Of a stretch of DNA of 64,000 bases, positions 8,927-18,603 are shown one piece after another. The DNA comes from Blautia sp. An249 (GTDB lineage Bacteria; Bacillota; Clostridia; Lachnospirales; Lachnospiraceae): the NCBI RefSeq assembly GCF_002159835.1, contig NZ_NFJL01000015.1:23046-87045 (forward strand). The letters run 5' to 3'. Made by a program: the position numbers and the translations under genes. Numbering within the stretch: position 1 is the first letter of the stretch; each line of letters opens with the position of its first letter. The notes under the pieces were generated by a model. The model was given only the letters and a program-made list of their open reading frames with translations. It made no database searches and was not told where the DNA came from.

Positions 8927-9279
8927 TCTAATTATTCTCCTGATCCAATTATAAGGTAAAATAAGCGTCACTTAATAAAGGGGCAACATCCCCCTAAAGA
9001 TACTTATCCTTATATATATTATAATAAAACGGGTGTTTACGCAATGCCTAATCATGTGGAAAGTTACCATAATCTAAAATAAAAAGAAAAAAATGTGTAT
9101 AAGTCAAAAAAACCAGGAAAAAGCATAAAATAAGGAAATTTTAATAGGATTGTGTAGAAAAAGTGGATGTTTTGACAGGTATTCCACAAGTTATCCACAA
9201 GTTATCCACATTTTGTGGATAATCTTACGTAAACTTTGTGGGAAATCTGTGAGATACAGCAAAAGCTGCTAATTTATAC
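8927..9279. other. oriC region upstream of dnaA with DnaA-box cluster
   Basis: Non-coding, very AT-rich. DnaA boxes are TGTGTATAA at 9094-9102, TTATCCACA at 9191-9199 and 9202-9210, and TGTGGATAA at 9214-9222. The last three form a tight cluster with 2- and 3-bp gaps. An AT tract with TATAAT on the minus strand (9018-9023) is a candidate dnaA -10 element, though a good -35 is not evident. The divergent dnaA and rpmH operons place this as the chromosomal origin. Confidence 0.88.
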
Positions 9280-9308
9280 TTGACGAAAATGGTATTTATG
9301 CATATAAT
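9280..9308 (+). promoter_or_regulatory. Sigma-A promoter of the rpmH operon
   Basis: TTGACG (9280-9285), a 17-bp spacer and TATAAT (9303-9308) form a near-consensus housekeeping promoter about 60 bp upstream of rpmH. The DnaA-box cluster ends 58 bp upstream. Confidence 0.88.
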
Positions 9309-9370
9309 TGAAATGATGTTCTAATAAAAAAATAATGGTAAGATAGATAGATAAAGGAGGTGCCCTACCT

Positions 9371-9505
9371 ATGAAAATGACATTTCAGCCAAAGAAGAGA
9401 CAGAGATCAAAAGTTCATGGTTTTCGTGCAAGAATGAAGACAAAAGGCGGACGTAAAGTATTAGCTGCCAGAAGATTAAAAGGAAGAAAGCAATTATCAG
9501 CATAA
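9371..9505 (+). CDS. rpmH: 50S ribosomal protein L34
   Basis: 44 aa, the standard length. It is a very basic protein of the large ribosomal subunit, starting [18 protein letters not shown] and ending in [12 protein letters not shown] strong AAAGGAGGTG ribosome binding site precedes the ATG. It is the first gene of the rpmH-rnpA-yidD-yidC-jag series next to oriC, and a terminator-like hairpin overlaps its stop codon, which would make L34 more abundant than the downstream products. Confidence 0.98.
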   Translation: MKMTFQPKKRQRSKVHGFRARMKTKGGRKVLAARRLKGRKQLSA

Positions 9506-9530
9506 GACCGCAATTTATGTGGTCTTTTCT
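9504..9530 (+). terminator. Terminator/attenuator after rpmH
   Basis: AAGACCGCA (9504-9512), loop ATTTA, TGTGGTCTT (9518-9526) followed by a T-rich run. The stem has one G-U pair and starts within the rpmH stop codon. Confidence 0.8.
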
Positions 9531-9574
9531 TCTCTTATTATTTTTTCTGGAATAAACTGGCGAAGGAGGATGCT

Positions 9575-9928
9575 ATGAAATATGCAGAGTCCTTAAAAAA
9601 GAATAAAGATTTTCAAAATGTATATAAAAATGGAACATCCTATGCGAACCGTTATTTGGTCATGTATATGTTAAGAAATCAAGTAAGCAGAAATCGATTG
9701 GGCATATCAGTCAGCAAAAAAGTAGGCAACAGTGTTGTACGTCACAGACTGACCAGATTGATAAGAGAAAGTTATCGTTTAAATGAAGAGCAGTTTCTGA
9801 GAGATGGATTTGATATTGTAGTAATTGTAAGAAATTCCGCAAGAGGAAAAAATTATCGGGAAATGGAAAAAGCCCTTATGAATCTTGGAAAACGTCATCA
9901 GATAATCGGAAAGACGGATGAAAAATGA
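9575..9928 (+). CDS. rnpA: Ribonuclease P protein component
   Basis: 117 aa, basic, normal length. It is the protein subunit that assists the RNase P RNA in removing 5' leaders from pre-tRNAs. The conserved RNA-binding RNR-type stretch is present as [13 protein letters not shown], preceded by [26 protein letters not shown] ribosome binding site precedes the ATG. Its last four bases overlap the start of yidD (ATGA), pointing to translational coupling. Confidence 0.97.
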   Translation: MKYAESLKKNKDFQNVYKNGTSYANRYLVMYMLRNQVSRNRLGISVSKKVGNSVVRHRLTRLIRESYRLNEEQFLRDGFDIVVIVRNSARGKNYREMEKALMNLGKRHQIIGKTDEK

Positions 9929-10137
9929 TAAAAAAAGGTTTGATCAGACTAATTCGATTTTATCAGAAATATATCTCCCCTATGAAAACGACAAAATGTC
10001 CTTATATCCCTACCTGTTCGCAGTACGGATTAGAGGCGGTTGAAAAATACGGGGCGTTAAAAGGGGGATTGCTGGCCGTCTGGAGAATTTTAAGATGTAA
10101 TCCTTTTTCGAAAGGCGGGTATGATCCGGTACCATAA
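9925..10137 (+). CDS. yidD: Membrane protein insertion efficiency factor YidD
   Basis: 70 aa. YidD is a small membrane-associated protein that aids YidC-dependent insertion of inner membrane proteins. The family hallmarks are visible: an N-terminal amphipathic helix, then [19 protein letters not shown] with its conserved cysteines, and the ending [14 protein letters not shown]. It overlaps rnpA by 4 bp and precedes yidC, the invariant arrangement. Confidence 0.96.
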   Translation: MIKKGLIRLIRFYQKYISPMKTTKCPYIPTCSQYGLEAVEKYGALKGGLLAVWRILRCNPFSKGGYDPVP

Positions 10138-10191
10138 TTAAAAAATGAAAAGTTTTCGTAAGAGCGCTTGAAACTTTAGGAGGATACGACG

Positions 10192-11463
10192 TTGTTTGAA
10201 ATGATAGTGGCAACCAAAAGCTCAGTTCCTATTTTAGGACAGATTGCATCCATTCTGGGATGGATCATGGATGGAATATTCAGAGTGCTGGATGGTGTCT
10301 TCGGAATTCAGAATATCGGTTTATGTATTATCATATTTACGATTATTATTTATGTACTTATGACACCGTTACAGATTAAACAGCAGAAATTTTCGAAAAT
10401 GAGTTCCGTTATGCAGCCGGAGCTGCAGAAAATACAGAAAAAATACCAGGGAAAGACAGATCAGGATTCCCGTTTAAGAATGAACGAGGAAATGCAGCTT
10501 GTTTATCAGAAATATGGAGTTTCTCCTACAGGAAGCTGTGTGCAGCTTTTAATTCAGTTCCCGATTCTGATGTCCTTATGGCAGGTTATTTATAAGATTC
10601 CTGCATATGTAGGAAGCGTAAAAGAAGTCTTTACTACGGTAGTAGGACAGATTACAAGTGTAAACGGTTATACAGATATTATACAGGATTTTATAAGCGA
10701 TAATAAAATCACAAGAGTTCAGCTTGTATTAGACAATGGAAAAGCGTCCAGTGATTCTGTAATTGATTTCTTATATGCATTATCCCCGTCCCAGTGGGAT
10801 AAACTGGCAGATATTAAGGAATTTTCCGGATTTTCCAATGCTATTGACAGTACTGCATCAGAGATTTCCAAGATGCAGACTTTTGGCGTGTTAAATATTG
10901 CGGATCAGCCGTGGGAAGTAATTAAAACTGCCATTGCTGCAGGAACTATTTTAATTGCAGTCTGTGCAATTTTAGTTCCGTTATTATCCTGGGCAACCCA
11001 GATGATTAATATTAAACTGATGCCGACTGCGCAGCAGTCTAATGATAAAGAAAATACCATGGCAAATTCTATGAGAACGATGAATACAGTTATGCCGCTT
11101 ATGTCCGCATTTTTCTGTTTCACCTTCCCGGTAGGTCTTGGTATTTACTGGATTTCAGGTTCGGTTGTACGTTCCATACAGCAGTTAATTATTAACCGCC
11201 ATATGAATAAGATCGATCTTCAGGATTTAATCGATGAGAATATGAAAAAACTGGAGAAGAAGAGAGAGAAAGCAGGCTTACCTCCTCAGAAAATAACAAA
11301 TCAGGCTCATCAGAATGTAAGAAATATAAATCCAAATCAGGGTAAGAATGATCAAAAACTGGAAGAAGCATATAAAAATGCTTCAAAGGCAAAACCCGGA
11401 AGTATTACGGCTAAGGCGAACATGGTTCGGGATTTTGATGAGAGAAACAAGAAGAAAAAGTAA
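10192..11463 (+). CDS. yidC: Membrane protein insertase YidC/OxaA
   Basis: 423 aa from a TTG start at 10192, chosen because AGGAGG (10178-10183) lies 8 nt upstream; the ATG at 10201 would be 17 nt away. YidC inserts and folds membrane proteins alone or with SecYEG. It has an N-terminal membrane segment, the conserved hydrophilic-groove region (TPLQIKQQKFSKMSSVMQPE), and hydrophobic segments around residues 110-130, 240-270, 300-320 and 325-345. The C-terminal tail is basic. A roughly 70-residue insertion after the second core helix is typical of clostridial YidC forms. Confidence 0.95.
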   Translation: MFEMIVATKSSVPILGQIASILGWIMDGIFRVLDGVFGIQNIGLCIIIFTIIIYVLMTPLQIKQQKFSKMSSVMQPELQKIQKKYQGKTDQDSRLRMNEEMQLVYQKYGVSPTGSCVQLLIQFPILMSLWQVIYKIPAYVGSVKEVFTTVVGQITSVNGYTDIIQDFISDNKITRVQLVLDNGKASSDSVIDFLYALSPSQWDKLADIKEFSGFSNAIDSTASEISKMQTFGVLNIADQPWEVIKTAIAAGTILIAVCAILVPLLSWATQMINIKLMPTAQQSNDKENTMANSMRTMNTVMPLMSAFFCFTFPVGLGIYWISGSVVRSIQQLIINRHMNKIDLQDLIDENMKKLEKKREKAGLPPQKITNQAHQNVRNINPNQGKNDQKLEEAYKNASKAKPGSITAKANMVRDFDERNKKKK

Positions 11464-11487
11464 TTTCGAGGAATTGGAGGGGATAAG

Positions 11488-12390
11488 ATGGATTTTATCC
11501 AGGTATCAGCAAAAACAAAGAGTGAAGCGATTACAAAAGCTGCAATAGAACTGGAGACATCCAGTGATCAGCTTGAAATTGTGGTAATCAGCGAAGGAAG
11601 TTCAGGATTTCTGGGATTCGGAAGCAAACCGGCGATTATTAAAGCAAGAAGAAAAGAAGAACCGGCGCTGGAAGAAGAGTATAAAGAAATCGAAAAAGAT
11701 ATAGCAAAAGAAAAAGAACTGGTAAAAACAGTCAGAGAAGAAGTTAAAGTAAAAGAAGAGAAAAAACCGGAAAACAAAAAGCCCAGAAAAGAAAGACCAA
11801 ACAGACCGGCAAAAGCACCAAGAAAAGAAGCAGCTTCAAAAGAAGAAAATAAAAAAGAAAAAGCTGCAAAAGAGAAACCGGCAAAAGTATCCAAACCAAT
11901 TGAAGTAATACAGGATCCGGCTGAAATCGAACAGATTCAGGAAACAGCAAAGGAATTCCTTTGTGGCGTATTTAAAGCCATGAATCTGGGAAATGTGGAA
12001 ATTAAAACTTCCTATAATACAAACGACGGAAGTCTGGAAATCAACTTTGACGGCGACGATATGGGAATCTTAATCGGAAAACGGGGACAGACCCTGGATT
12101 CCCTTCAGTATCTTACAAGCCTTGTAGTAAACAAAGGAAAAAACAGCTACATTCGTGTAAAACTGGATACAGAAGATTACAGAAGAAGAAGAAAAGAAAC
12201 GCTGGAAAATCTGGCAAAAGGCATCGCCTATAAAGTAAGAAAAACCAGAAAACCAGTGGTATTAGAGCCAATGAATCCCTACGAAAGAAGAATCATACAC
12301 TCAACCTTACAGAGCAATAAATTCGTAGAAACCATCAGCGAAGGAGAAGAACCCTATCGCCATGTAGTAATAAAATTAAAGAGACAGTAA
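11488..12390 (+). CDS. jag: RNA-binding protein Jag (KhpB/EloR)
   Basis: 300 aa. An N-terminal Jag_N domain (about 1-55) is followed by a long Lys/Glu/Ala/Pro-rich linker (about 55-145). A KH-II domain contains GILIGKRGQTLDSLQYLTS, and a C-terminal R3H domain follows. Jag/KhpB pairs with KhpA to bind RNA and is linked to cell elongation and division control in streptococci. It lies 24 bp downstream of yidC with a good ribosome binding site (GAGGGGATAAG). A strong terminator follows. The linker is longer and more charged than in many relatives but of ordinary character. Confidence 0.95.
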   Translation: MDFIQVSAKTKSEAITKAAIELETSSDQLEIVVISEGSSGFLGFGSKPAIIKARRKEEPALEEEYKEIEKDIAKEKELVKTVREEVKVKEEKKPENKKPRKERPNRPAKAPRKEAASKEENKKEKAAKEKPAKVSKPIEVIQDPAEIEQIQETAKEFLCGVFKAMNLGNVEIKTSYNTNDGSLEINFDGDDMGILIGKRGQTLDSLQYLTSLVVNKGKNSYIRVKLDTEDYRRRRKETLENLAKGIAYKVRKTRKPVVLEPMNPYERRIIHSTLQSNKFVETISEGEEPYRHVVIKLKRQ

Positions 12391-12399
12391 ATATAAAGA

Positions 12400-12470
12400 A
12401 ATGTTATTCTAGGTGAAAGCGTGAATAACACATGAACCCATGTGCACGCCCCCAGAGTAACATTTTTTTA
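12400..12470 (+). terminator. Terminator with nested hairpin after jag
   Basis: An outer stem AATGTTATTCT (12400-12410) pairs with AGAGTAACATT (12454-12464) and is followed by seven T. The loop holds an inner helix of GCGTG/CACGC and CACATG-AACC-CATGTG (12419-12449). It likely ends the rpmH-jag transcript; the nested structure is more elaborate than a minimal terminator. Confidence 0.85.
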
Positions 12471-12476
12471 TAGCTA

Positions 12477-12604
12477 CAAGCCATGCAGATAAGTGAAGTG
12501 ATAGACGGTCGGAAATTTATTTCCGTACCCGGCTATCAACTCGCTTATCTATTTGGCGCCAGCCAAAAAGCGAGAAAACTTTGTTTTCGAGCTTGCATGG
12601 CTTG
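12477..12604. repeat. Palindromic dispersed repeat upstream of mnmE
   Basis: Outer arms CAAGCCATGCA (12477-12487) and TGCATGGCTTG (12594-12604) are inverted. Inner arms AGATAAG...GATAG and CTATC...CTTATCT also pair. The outer-arm motif (CCATGC...GCATGG) recalls the element at the end of recF, although the interiors differ. No coding gene is supported; open frames through it look fortuitous. Confidence 0.65.
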
Positions 12605-12700
12605 AGCGAGGAGGAGAAATTCGTTTATGCATATAGAGCCAGCCAAAAAGCGAGAAAACTCTGTTTTCGAGCTTGCATGGCTTGGAGAGAGGAGGAAATT
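12558..12700. repeat. Imperfect 80-bp tandem duplication including the mnmE ribosome binding site
   Basis: Unit 1 (12558-12621) and unit 2 (12638-12700) both run from GCCAGCCAAAAAGCG through TTCGAGCTTGCATGGCTTG to a GAGGAGGA-AAATT Shine-Dalgarno stretch, with few differences. The second copy supplies the true mnmE ribosome binding site. The first copy could start a 36-codon leader frame (ATG 12627) that ends inside mnmE. Confidence 0.75.
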
Positions 12701-14074
12701 ATGGATACCACAATCGCTGCCATTGCAACTGCCATGAGTGAATCCGGAATAGGAATCATAAGAATCAGCGGAAAAGAAGCCATGGATGTGATTTCCAGAA
12801 TCTATCGTTCCAAAGGCGGAAAAAAGAAAATCAAAGAAGTTCCTTCCCATACGATTCACTATGGATACATTTATGATAAAGAAGAAGTCATAGATGAAGT
12901 ACTGGTTATGATCATGAAAGCCCCCAGAACTTTTACCGGGGAAGATACCGTAGAAATCGACTGCCATGGCGGCGTATACGCCATGAACCGGGTACTGGAA
13001 ACCGTATTAAAAAACGGGGCGCAGATTGCAGAGCCCGGAGAATTTACAAAGAGGGCATTCTTAAACGGAAGAATTGATTTATCCCAGGCAGAAGCCGTTA
13101 TCGACGTAATCCAGGCAAAGAATGAATATGCCTTAAAAAGTTCCATGAACCAGCTCAGAGGTTCTGTACTGAAAGCAATCAAAGGAATCCGGGAAGAAAT
13201 TATCTATCATATTGCCTATATAGAGTCCGCCTTAGACGATCCGGAGCATATCAGCGTAGACGGATATGGAGAAACCTTAGGAAAAGCAGTACAAAAACAA
13301 AAAGAACAAATCAAACGTTTACTGGCAAAATCTTCGGAAGGCAAAATGATAAGAGAAGGAATTAAAACTGTAATTTTAGGAAAACCCAACGCAGGAAAAT
13401 CCTCTCTTTTAAATATGCTGATAGGGGAGAATAAGGCCATTGTCACCAATATTGCAGGAACTACCCGGGATATACTGGAAGAATATATCACCCTGGAGGG
13501 AATCTCTTTAAAGCTGATTGATACGGCAGGAATCCGTTCAACAGAAGATATTGTGGAACAGATAGGAGTGGGAAAAGCCAGGGAAACAGCAAAAGACGCG
13601 GATTTGATTTTATATGTGGTAGACTCCTCCATGCCCCTGGATGAAAATGATGAAGATATTATGAAAATGCTGGAAGACAAAAAGTGCATTGTCCTTTATA
13701 ATAAAACTGATTTAAAGGCAGCAATTTCTCAGGAACAGATCAGAGAATCCATAAAGCATCCGGTAATCCCCATATCCGCAAAAGAAGAAACAGGAATGGA
13801 AGAACTGGGAAAACAGATTAAAAACATGTTTTTTTCAGGAGAGATATCCTTTAACGACGAAGTTTATATCACAAATGCCCGTCATAAAGCTGCTCTGGAA
13901 GAAGCCCTCAGCAGTCTGGAACTGGTGGAAAACAGTATTGAAATGGGAATGCCCGAAGACTTTTACTCCATAGATTTAATGAATGCCTATGAATCCCTGG
14001 GCAAAATTTTAGGAGAATCTCTGGGTGAAGATCTGGTAAATGAAATTTTCAGCAAGTTTTGTACAGGTAAATAG
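12701..14074 (+). CDS. mnmE: tRNA uridine-5-carboxymethylaminomethyl(34) synthesis GTPase MnmE
   Basis: 457 aa from the ATG at 12701, directly after GAGAGGAGGAAATT; an upstream extension to 12581 is repeat sequence and is rejected. MnmE with MnmG modifies U34 in the wobble position of certain tRNAs. The N-terminal tetrahydrofolate-binding domain, a helical domain and an inserted G domain are present: G1 [13 protein letters not shown]3 DTAGIR, G4 NKTD. The C-terminal catalytic CTGK motif ends the protein. mnmG follows 14 bp later, so the partner genes share a transcript. Confidence 0.97.
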   Translation: MDTTIAAIATAMSESGIGIIRISGKEAMDVISRIYRSKGGKKKIKEVPSHTIHYGYIYDKEEVIDEVLVMIMKAPRTFTGEDTVEIDCHGGVYAMNRVLETVLKNGAQIAEPGEFTKRAFLNGRIDLSQAEAVIDVIQAKNEYALKSSMNQLRGSVLKAIKGIREEIIYHIAYIESALDDPEHISVDGYGETLGKAVQKQKEQIKRLLAKSSEGKMIREGIKTVILGKPNAGKSSLLNMLIGENKAIVTNIAGTTRDILEEYITLEGISLKLIDTAGIRSTEDIVEQIGVGKARETAKDADLILYVVDSSMPLDENDEDIMKMLEDKKCIVLYNKTDLKAAISQEQIRESIKHPVIPISAKEETGMEELGKQIKNMFFSGEISFNDEVYITNARHKAALEEALSSLELVENSIEMGMPEDFYSIDLMNAYESLGKILGESLGEDLVNEIFSKFCTGK

Positions 14075-14088
14075 AAAGGAAGGAAAGC

Positions 14089-15978
14089 ATGAATCAGCTT
14101 ATCAAAAACTGTGATATTGTGGTCATTGGAGCCGGCCATGCAGGATGCGAGGCAGCTCTTGCAGGAGCAAGACTCGGGCTGGATACCATCATGTTTACCG
14201 TCAGTGTGGACAGTATTGCATTAATGCCCTGTAATCCCAATATCGGCGGAAGTTCAAAAGGACATTTAGTAAAAGAAGTAGATGCCCTTGGAGGAGAAAT
14301 GGGCAAAAATATTGATAAAACATTTATCCAGTCTAAAATGTTAAATCAGTCAAAAGGCCCGGCGGTTCATTCTTTAAGAGCACAGGCAGATAAACAGGCA
14401 TACAGCACAGAAATGAGAAAGACTCTGGAAAACACTCCGAATCTTACTATCAAACAGGGAGAAATCACAGAACTATTGGTGGAAGACGGAAAAATCACAG
14501 GAGTAAAGACTTTTTCCAATGCAGTTTATTACTGTAAGGCCGTGATTCTCTGCACCGGGACTTATTTAAAGGCACGCTGCATTTACGGAGATGTAAGCAA
14601 TTATACAGGCCCCAATGGCCTGCAGGCAGCCAATTATCTGACGGATTCCTTAAAAAGCCTTGGAATCGAAATGTTCCGTTTTAAAACAGGAACTCCTGCC
14701 AGAATCGACGGAAAAACCATAGATTACAGTAAGATGGAGGAACAATTTGGAGATAAGCGAATTGTGCCCTTTTCCTTTTCTACAGATCCGGAAACCATTC
14801 AGATTGATCAGGTTTCCTGCTGGCTGACCTATACGAACGAGAAAACCCATGAAATTATCAGAAACAATCTGGATCGTTCTCCTTTATATTCCGGAATGAT
14901 TGAAGGGACAGGCCCCAGATATTGTCCCTCCATTGAAGATAAGGTGGTGCGGTTTGCCGATAAGAACCGCCATCAGGTATTTATCGAGCCGGAAGGACTA
15001 TATACCAATGAAATGTATGTGGGCGGAATGTCCAGCTCCCTTCCGGAAGACGTTCAGGATCAGATGTATCATTCTGTCCCCGGACTGGAAAACGCAACCA
15101 TAGTAAGAAACGCCTATGCCATTGAATATGACTGCATCAATCCCCGGCAGTTAAATCCCACGCTGGAGTTTAAGAATATCAATGGGCTGTTCAGCGCCGG
15201 TCAGTTTAACGGAAGTTCCGGATATGAAGAGGCAGCCGCCCAGGGACTGGTAGCGGGAATCAATGCAGCATTAAAAATACAGGGAAAAGAGATGATGACC
15301 CTGGATCGTTCAGAGGCTTATATCGGCGTTTTAATTGACGATTTAGTAACCAAAGAAAATCATGAGCCTTACCGGATGATGACAAGCCGGGCGGAATACA
15401 GACTGCTGTTAAGACAGGACAACGCAGATATAAGACTTCGGAAAAAGGGATATGAAGCCGGTCTGATAGACCAGGAAACCTATGAAAAAGTATTAAGAAA
15501 AACAGAAGCCATAGAAAAAGAAATAAAAAGAGTGGAACATGTGCATATCGGAGCAAATGAAAAGGTTCAGAAACTTCTGGAATCCTATGGAAGTACCCCA
15601 TTAAAAAACGGCACCACTCTGGCTGAATTAATCCGCCGTCCGGAATTAAATTATAAAGCCCTGGAACCCATTGATGAAGAAAGGCCAAAACTGGCCTGGG
15701 ATGTGGAAGAACAGGTAAACATCAATATAAAATATGACGGTTACATCAAACGGCAGTTAAAGCAGGTAGAACAGTTTAAGAAGCTGGAAAGCAGGAAAAT
15801 ACCGGAAGATCTGGATTATAAGCAGATAAAGGGACTTCGTATTGAAGCAATGCAGAAGCTGGAATTATACCAGCCGGTATCCATCGGTCAGGCATCCCGA
15901 ATCTCGGGCGTATCTCCTGCAGATATTTCTGTATTACTAATTTATATGGAACAATACACAAAGGAGGAGAAACATTGA
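14089..15978 (+). CDS. mnmG: tRNA uridine-5-carboxymethylaminomethyl(34) synthesis enzyme MnmG
   Basis: 629 aa, full length. The FAD-binding partner of MnmE shows an N-terminal Rossmann motif ([20 protein letters not shown]), the conserved [16 protein letters not shown] segment, and the second family signature around [18 protein letters not shown] near residue 365. The C-terminal helical domain that contacts tRNA and MnmE is complete. Its stop codon overlaps the TTG start of rsmG by four bases, indicating coupled translation. Confidence 0.98.
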   Translation: MNQLIKNCDIVVIGAGHAGCEAALAGARLGLDTIMFTVSVDSIALMPCNPNIGGSSKGHLVKEVDALGGEMGKNIDKTFIQSKMLNQSKGPAVHSLRAQADKQAYSTEMRKTLENTPNLTIKQGEITELLVEDGKITGVKTFSNAVYYCKAVILCTGTYLKARCIYGDVSNYTGPNGLQAANYLTDSLKSLGIEMFRFKTGTPARIDGKTIDYSKMEEQFGDKRIVPFSFSTDPETIQIDQVSCWLTYTNEKTHEIIRNNLDRSPLYSGMIEGTGPRYCPSIEDKVVRFADKNRHQVFIEPEGLYTNEMYVGGMSSSLPEDVQDQMYHSVPGLENATIVRNAYAIEYDCINPRQLNPTLEFKNINGLFSAGQFNGSSGYEEAAAQGLVAGINAALKIQGKEMMTLDRSEAYIGVLIDDLVTKENHEPYRMMTSRAEYRLLLRQDNADIRLRKKGYEAGLIDQETYEKVLRKTEAIEKEIKRVEHVHIGANEKVQKLLESYGSTPLKNGTTLAELIRRPELNYKALEPIDEERPKLAWDVEEQVNINIKYDGYIKRQLKQVEQFKKLESRKIPEDLDYKQIKGLRIEAMQKLELYQPVSIGQASRISGVSPADISVLLIYMEQYTKEEKH

Positions 15979-16697
15979 GAAAAGAGCTTGAAGCACTGAA
16001 AAAAGGAGCTGCCTTTTTTGATATTGAATTAAGTGAAAAACAGACGGAACAGTTTTACCGCTTTTATGAACAAATGGTGGAAACCAATAAATATATGAAT
16101 CTGACAGGGATTACCCAGTTGGATGAAGTAATTGTAAAACATTTCCTGGACAGTCTGGCTGTGAGTAAAGCTGTATCCATGGAAAAGGTAAAAAAGATAA
16201 TAGATGTGGGAACGGGAGCCGGATTTCCCGGAATTCCTTTAAAGATTGCTTATCCGGATCTGGAAGTCTGCCTTTTAGACTCTCTGAAAAAGAGAATCGG
16301 TTTTCTGGAGGAAGTCTGCCGGGAGAATCAGCTTCAGAAAGTGGAAACCCTTCATGGAAGGGCAGAAGATTATGCAAAAAATCCTGCTTACCGGGAAAAA
16401 TTTGATCTCTGCGTGTCCCGCGCCGTAGCCAATCTGGCAACTTTAGCAGAATATTGCCTTCCCTATGTGGAAGTTGGTGGATACTTCGTGTCTTATAAGT
16501 CGGGGAATGTGGATAACGAAAGAAAAGAAGCGGAGAAAGCCATTGAGATTCTGGGCGGAAAGATAAAAGATGTTATCTATTTCACCCTCCCGGAGACGGA
16601 AATCGAACGTTCTCTGGTAGTGATTGAAAAGGGAAAAGAAACCCCTGGAAAATATCCCAGAAAGGCCGGAATGCCCGCAAAAGAACCGCTGAAATAA
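15975..16697 (+). CDS. rsmG: 16S rRNA (guanine527-N7)-methyltransferase RsmG (GidB)
   Basis: 240 aa from a TTG start preceded by AAAGGAGGAG within the end of mnmG. RsmG methylates G527 of 16S rRNA in the 530 loop with SAM; its loss is known to give low-level streptomycin resistance in other bacteria. The SAM motif [19 protein letters not shown] and the [19 protein letters not shown] segment are diagnostic. It completes the mnmE-mnmG-rsmG operon. Confidence 0.97.
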   Translation: MRKELEALKKGAAFFDIELSEKQTEQFYRFYEQMVETNKYMNLTGITQLDEVIVKHFLDSLAVSKAVSMEKVKKIIDVGTGAGFPGIPLKIAYPDLEVCLLDSLKKRIGFLEEVCRENQLQKVETLHGRAEDYAKNPAYREKFDLCVSRAVANLATLAEYCLPYVEVGGYFVSYKSGNVDNERKEAEKAIEILGGKIKDVIYFTLPETEIERSLVVIEKGKETPGKYPRKAGMPAKEPLK

Positions 16698-16727
16698 ACA
16701 GAAAATCAAAAGGAGGTAAATAAAAAT

Positions 16728-17366
16728 ATGAAAATCGTTCAGATGGAAAACTGGGAAAGAAGAGATCACTTCGAATTCTATTCCAAATGTTCAACACCTC
16801 ACTATTGTATAGCTTTTAACATCGAGGTGTCAAAGCTTCTTGCCTTTACACGGGCCAATCATATCTCCTTTTATTATTCACTGATTTATCTTTGCACAAA
16901 AGCCATGAATTCTGTGGACGAATTTCTCCTGGAAATACAGGAAGGCGTACTGATGAAAGCAGACAGGAGAATTGCCTGCTTTACTGACCTGAGAAAAGGA
17001 GAAACGGTATTTCATATGGTGACCCTTCCCTGTGAGGGAGATATAGTGGAATTTGCTCAAAAGGCCAGAACAGAAAGTGAAAACAATCCACAGCCTGTAT
17101 ACGCCCTTGAAGGATCCGGAGAACCTCAGATTATCTTCTCCTGCGTTCCCTGGGTGGATATGACCGTGTGTACAAATGAAAGAGACTATAACGATCCGAA
17201 TCTGAAAGATGATACCACGCCTATTCTGGTATGGGGGAAATACACAGAACAGGATGGAAAATATAAAATTAATATGACTCTGGATGTAAACCACAGGCTC
17301 ATAGACGGCTATTATGTGGGAGAGTTTGTGAAAAAGCTGGAAGAGCTGATTGATGAATTGAATTAA
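16728..17366 (+). CDS. Chloramphenicol acetyltransferase-family (CatA-like) O-acetyltransferase
   Basis: 212 aa, matching the roughly 215-residue trimeric CAT fold. The C-terminal active-site motif reads NHRLIDGYYVGEF. Compared with the classical HHxxxDG motif, the first His is Asn but the second, catalytic His and the Asp are kept, so acetyl transfer is plausible. The segment IIFSCVPWVDMT matches the conserved central strand. Housekeeping chromosomal members of this family are common in clostridia and often do not confer drug resistance. I therefore do not assign a resistance phenotype. It has a strong ribosome binding site (AAAGGAGGTAAA) and its own terminator. Confidence 0.85.
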   Translation: MKIVQMENWERRDHFEFYSKCSTPHYCIAFNIEVSKLLAFTRANHISFYYSLIYLCTKAMNSVDEFLLEIQEGVLMKADRRIACFTDLRKGETVFHMVTLPCEGDIVEFAQKARTESENNPQPVYALEGSGEPQIIFSCVPWVDMTVCTNERDYNDPNLKDDTTPILVWGKYTEQDGKYKINMTLDVNHRLIDGYYVGEFVKKLEELIDELN

Positions 17367-17389
17367 GAGAAATAAGAGTTGTTGGAAAT

Positions 17390-17420
17390 AAAAAGACTGT
17401 TTGAAAAGCAGTCTTTTTTT
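17390..17420 (+). terminator. Terminator after the CatA-like gene
   Basis: AAAAAGACTG (17390-17399), 9-nt loop, CAGTC followed by T7 (17409-17420). Confidence 0.88.
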
Positions 17421-17568
17421 GTGCCTTTTTGTCGGACAGTTTCACAAAATAAACACAATAAAATCCCATTTCCATCACATTTATTTAATAAAATAATAAG
17501 CATGGTCTTTTCTGTAAAGGAAATACAGCTGCCGATACAGGCAGCGCCAATCATGAAAAAGGAGGAGA

Positions 17569-18603
17569 ATGAGATTGCTTGAAGTAAGAAACCTGGTAAA
17601 AAAGTACGGGAACCATCTGGCCGTGGATAATCTTTCCTTTCAAATTGAAAAAGGAAAGATATACGGCTTCCTCGGGCCAAATGGGGCGGGAAAGTCTACG
17701 ACAATGAACATAATAACCGGCTATATTGCTTCTACCGAAGGAGAAGTGATTATAGATGGACACAACATCCTGGAAGAACCGGAAAAAGCCAAGAAATGTA
17801 TAGGATACCTTCCGGAACAGCCGCCTTTATATTTTGATATGACTGTGCTGGAGTATTTAAAATTTGCGGCGGAATTAAAGAAAATACCAAAAGAAAAAAG
17901 AGATTCTATGATGGAAGAAGTCATGGAACTGGTAAAAATACAGGACGTGAAGGGGCGGCTTATAAAGAACCTGTCCAAAGGATACCGCCAGAGGGTAGGA
18001 CTTGCACAGGCCATCTTAGGGTATCCGGAACTGATTATTCTGGATGAGCCGACAGTAGGTCTGGATCCCAAACAGATTATTGAAATAAGGGATTTAATTA
18101 AGGGATTAAAAGAAAAACATACGGTTATATTAAGTTCCCATATTTTGTCTGAGGTCAGCGCCGTCTGCGATTATGTGCTGATTCTCTCTCATGGAAAACT
18201 GGTAGCAGGCGATACGCCGGAGAATTTAAGTAAACTGGCATACGGAGAGAAAACCTTAAGTCTGGAGATTAAAGGAGAAAGAGAAAAAATCCTTTCCGCT
18301 GTTGGTTCTCTGGAAACTGTAGAGAAAACAGAAGAAGTTCCGTCAGAAACAGAGTCTGTGGTATCTCTGAAACTTACATCATCAGAAGATCAGGATATTC
18401 GGGAAGAAGTTTTTTATAAAATGGCGGAAATAAAATGTCCTATTTTAAGAATGGATATGACCCGTTTATCCTTAGAAGATATATTCCTGGAATTAACAGA
18501 GGATAAGGAACCGGAGGTTCAGGAGAAGAAAAGAAAATTCTTTATGAACCGGAAGGAAAAAAAGGAGAATAAGGAGGAAGAGAACAATGCCGGCGATCTA
18601 TAA
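17569..18603 (+). CDS. ABC transporter ATP-binding protein (GldA-type)
   Basis: About 344 aa. The start may be the ATG at 17569 or the TTG at 17575; GGAGG at 17561 is better spaced for the TTG. Walker A GPNGAGKSTTMN, signature LSKGYRQRVGLAQ and Walker B LIILDEPTVGLDP are intact. A C-terminal extension of about 100 residues is charged and ends Lys/Glu-rich. The gene heads a four-gene operon with an ABC-2 permease, a GldG-type protein and a DUF4340 protein, an arrangement like the Gld ABC complex but widespread in non-gliding Firmicutes. The substrate is unknown. It overlaps the permease by 17 bp. Confidence 0.92.
   Translation: MRLLEVRNLVKKYGNHLAVDNLSFQIEKGKIYGFLGPNGAGKSTTMNIITGYIASTEGEVIIDGHNILEEPEKAKKCIGYLPEQPPLYFDMTVLEYLKFAAELKKIPKEKRDSMMEEVMELVKIQDVKGRLIKNLSKGYRQRVGLAQAILGYPELIILDEPTVGLDPKQIIEIRDLIKGLKEKHTVILSSHILSEVSAVCDYVLILSHGKLVAGDTPENLSKLAYGEKTLSLEIKGEREKILSAVGSLETVEKTEEVPSETESVVSLKLTSSEDQDIREEVFYKMAEIKCPILRMDMTRLSLEDIFLELTEDKEPEVQEKKRKFFMNRKEKKENKEEENNAGDL

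Noticed and set aside
12581..12700. N-terminal extension of mnmE
   Set aside because: The extension is repeat sequence; the conserved MnmE start and its Shine-Dalgarno are at 12701.
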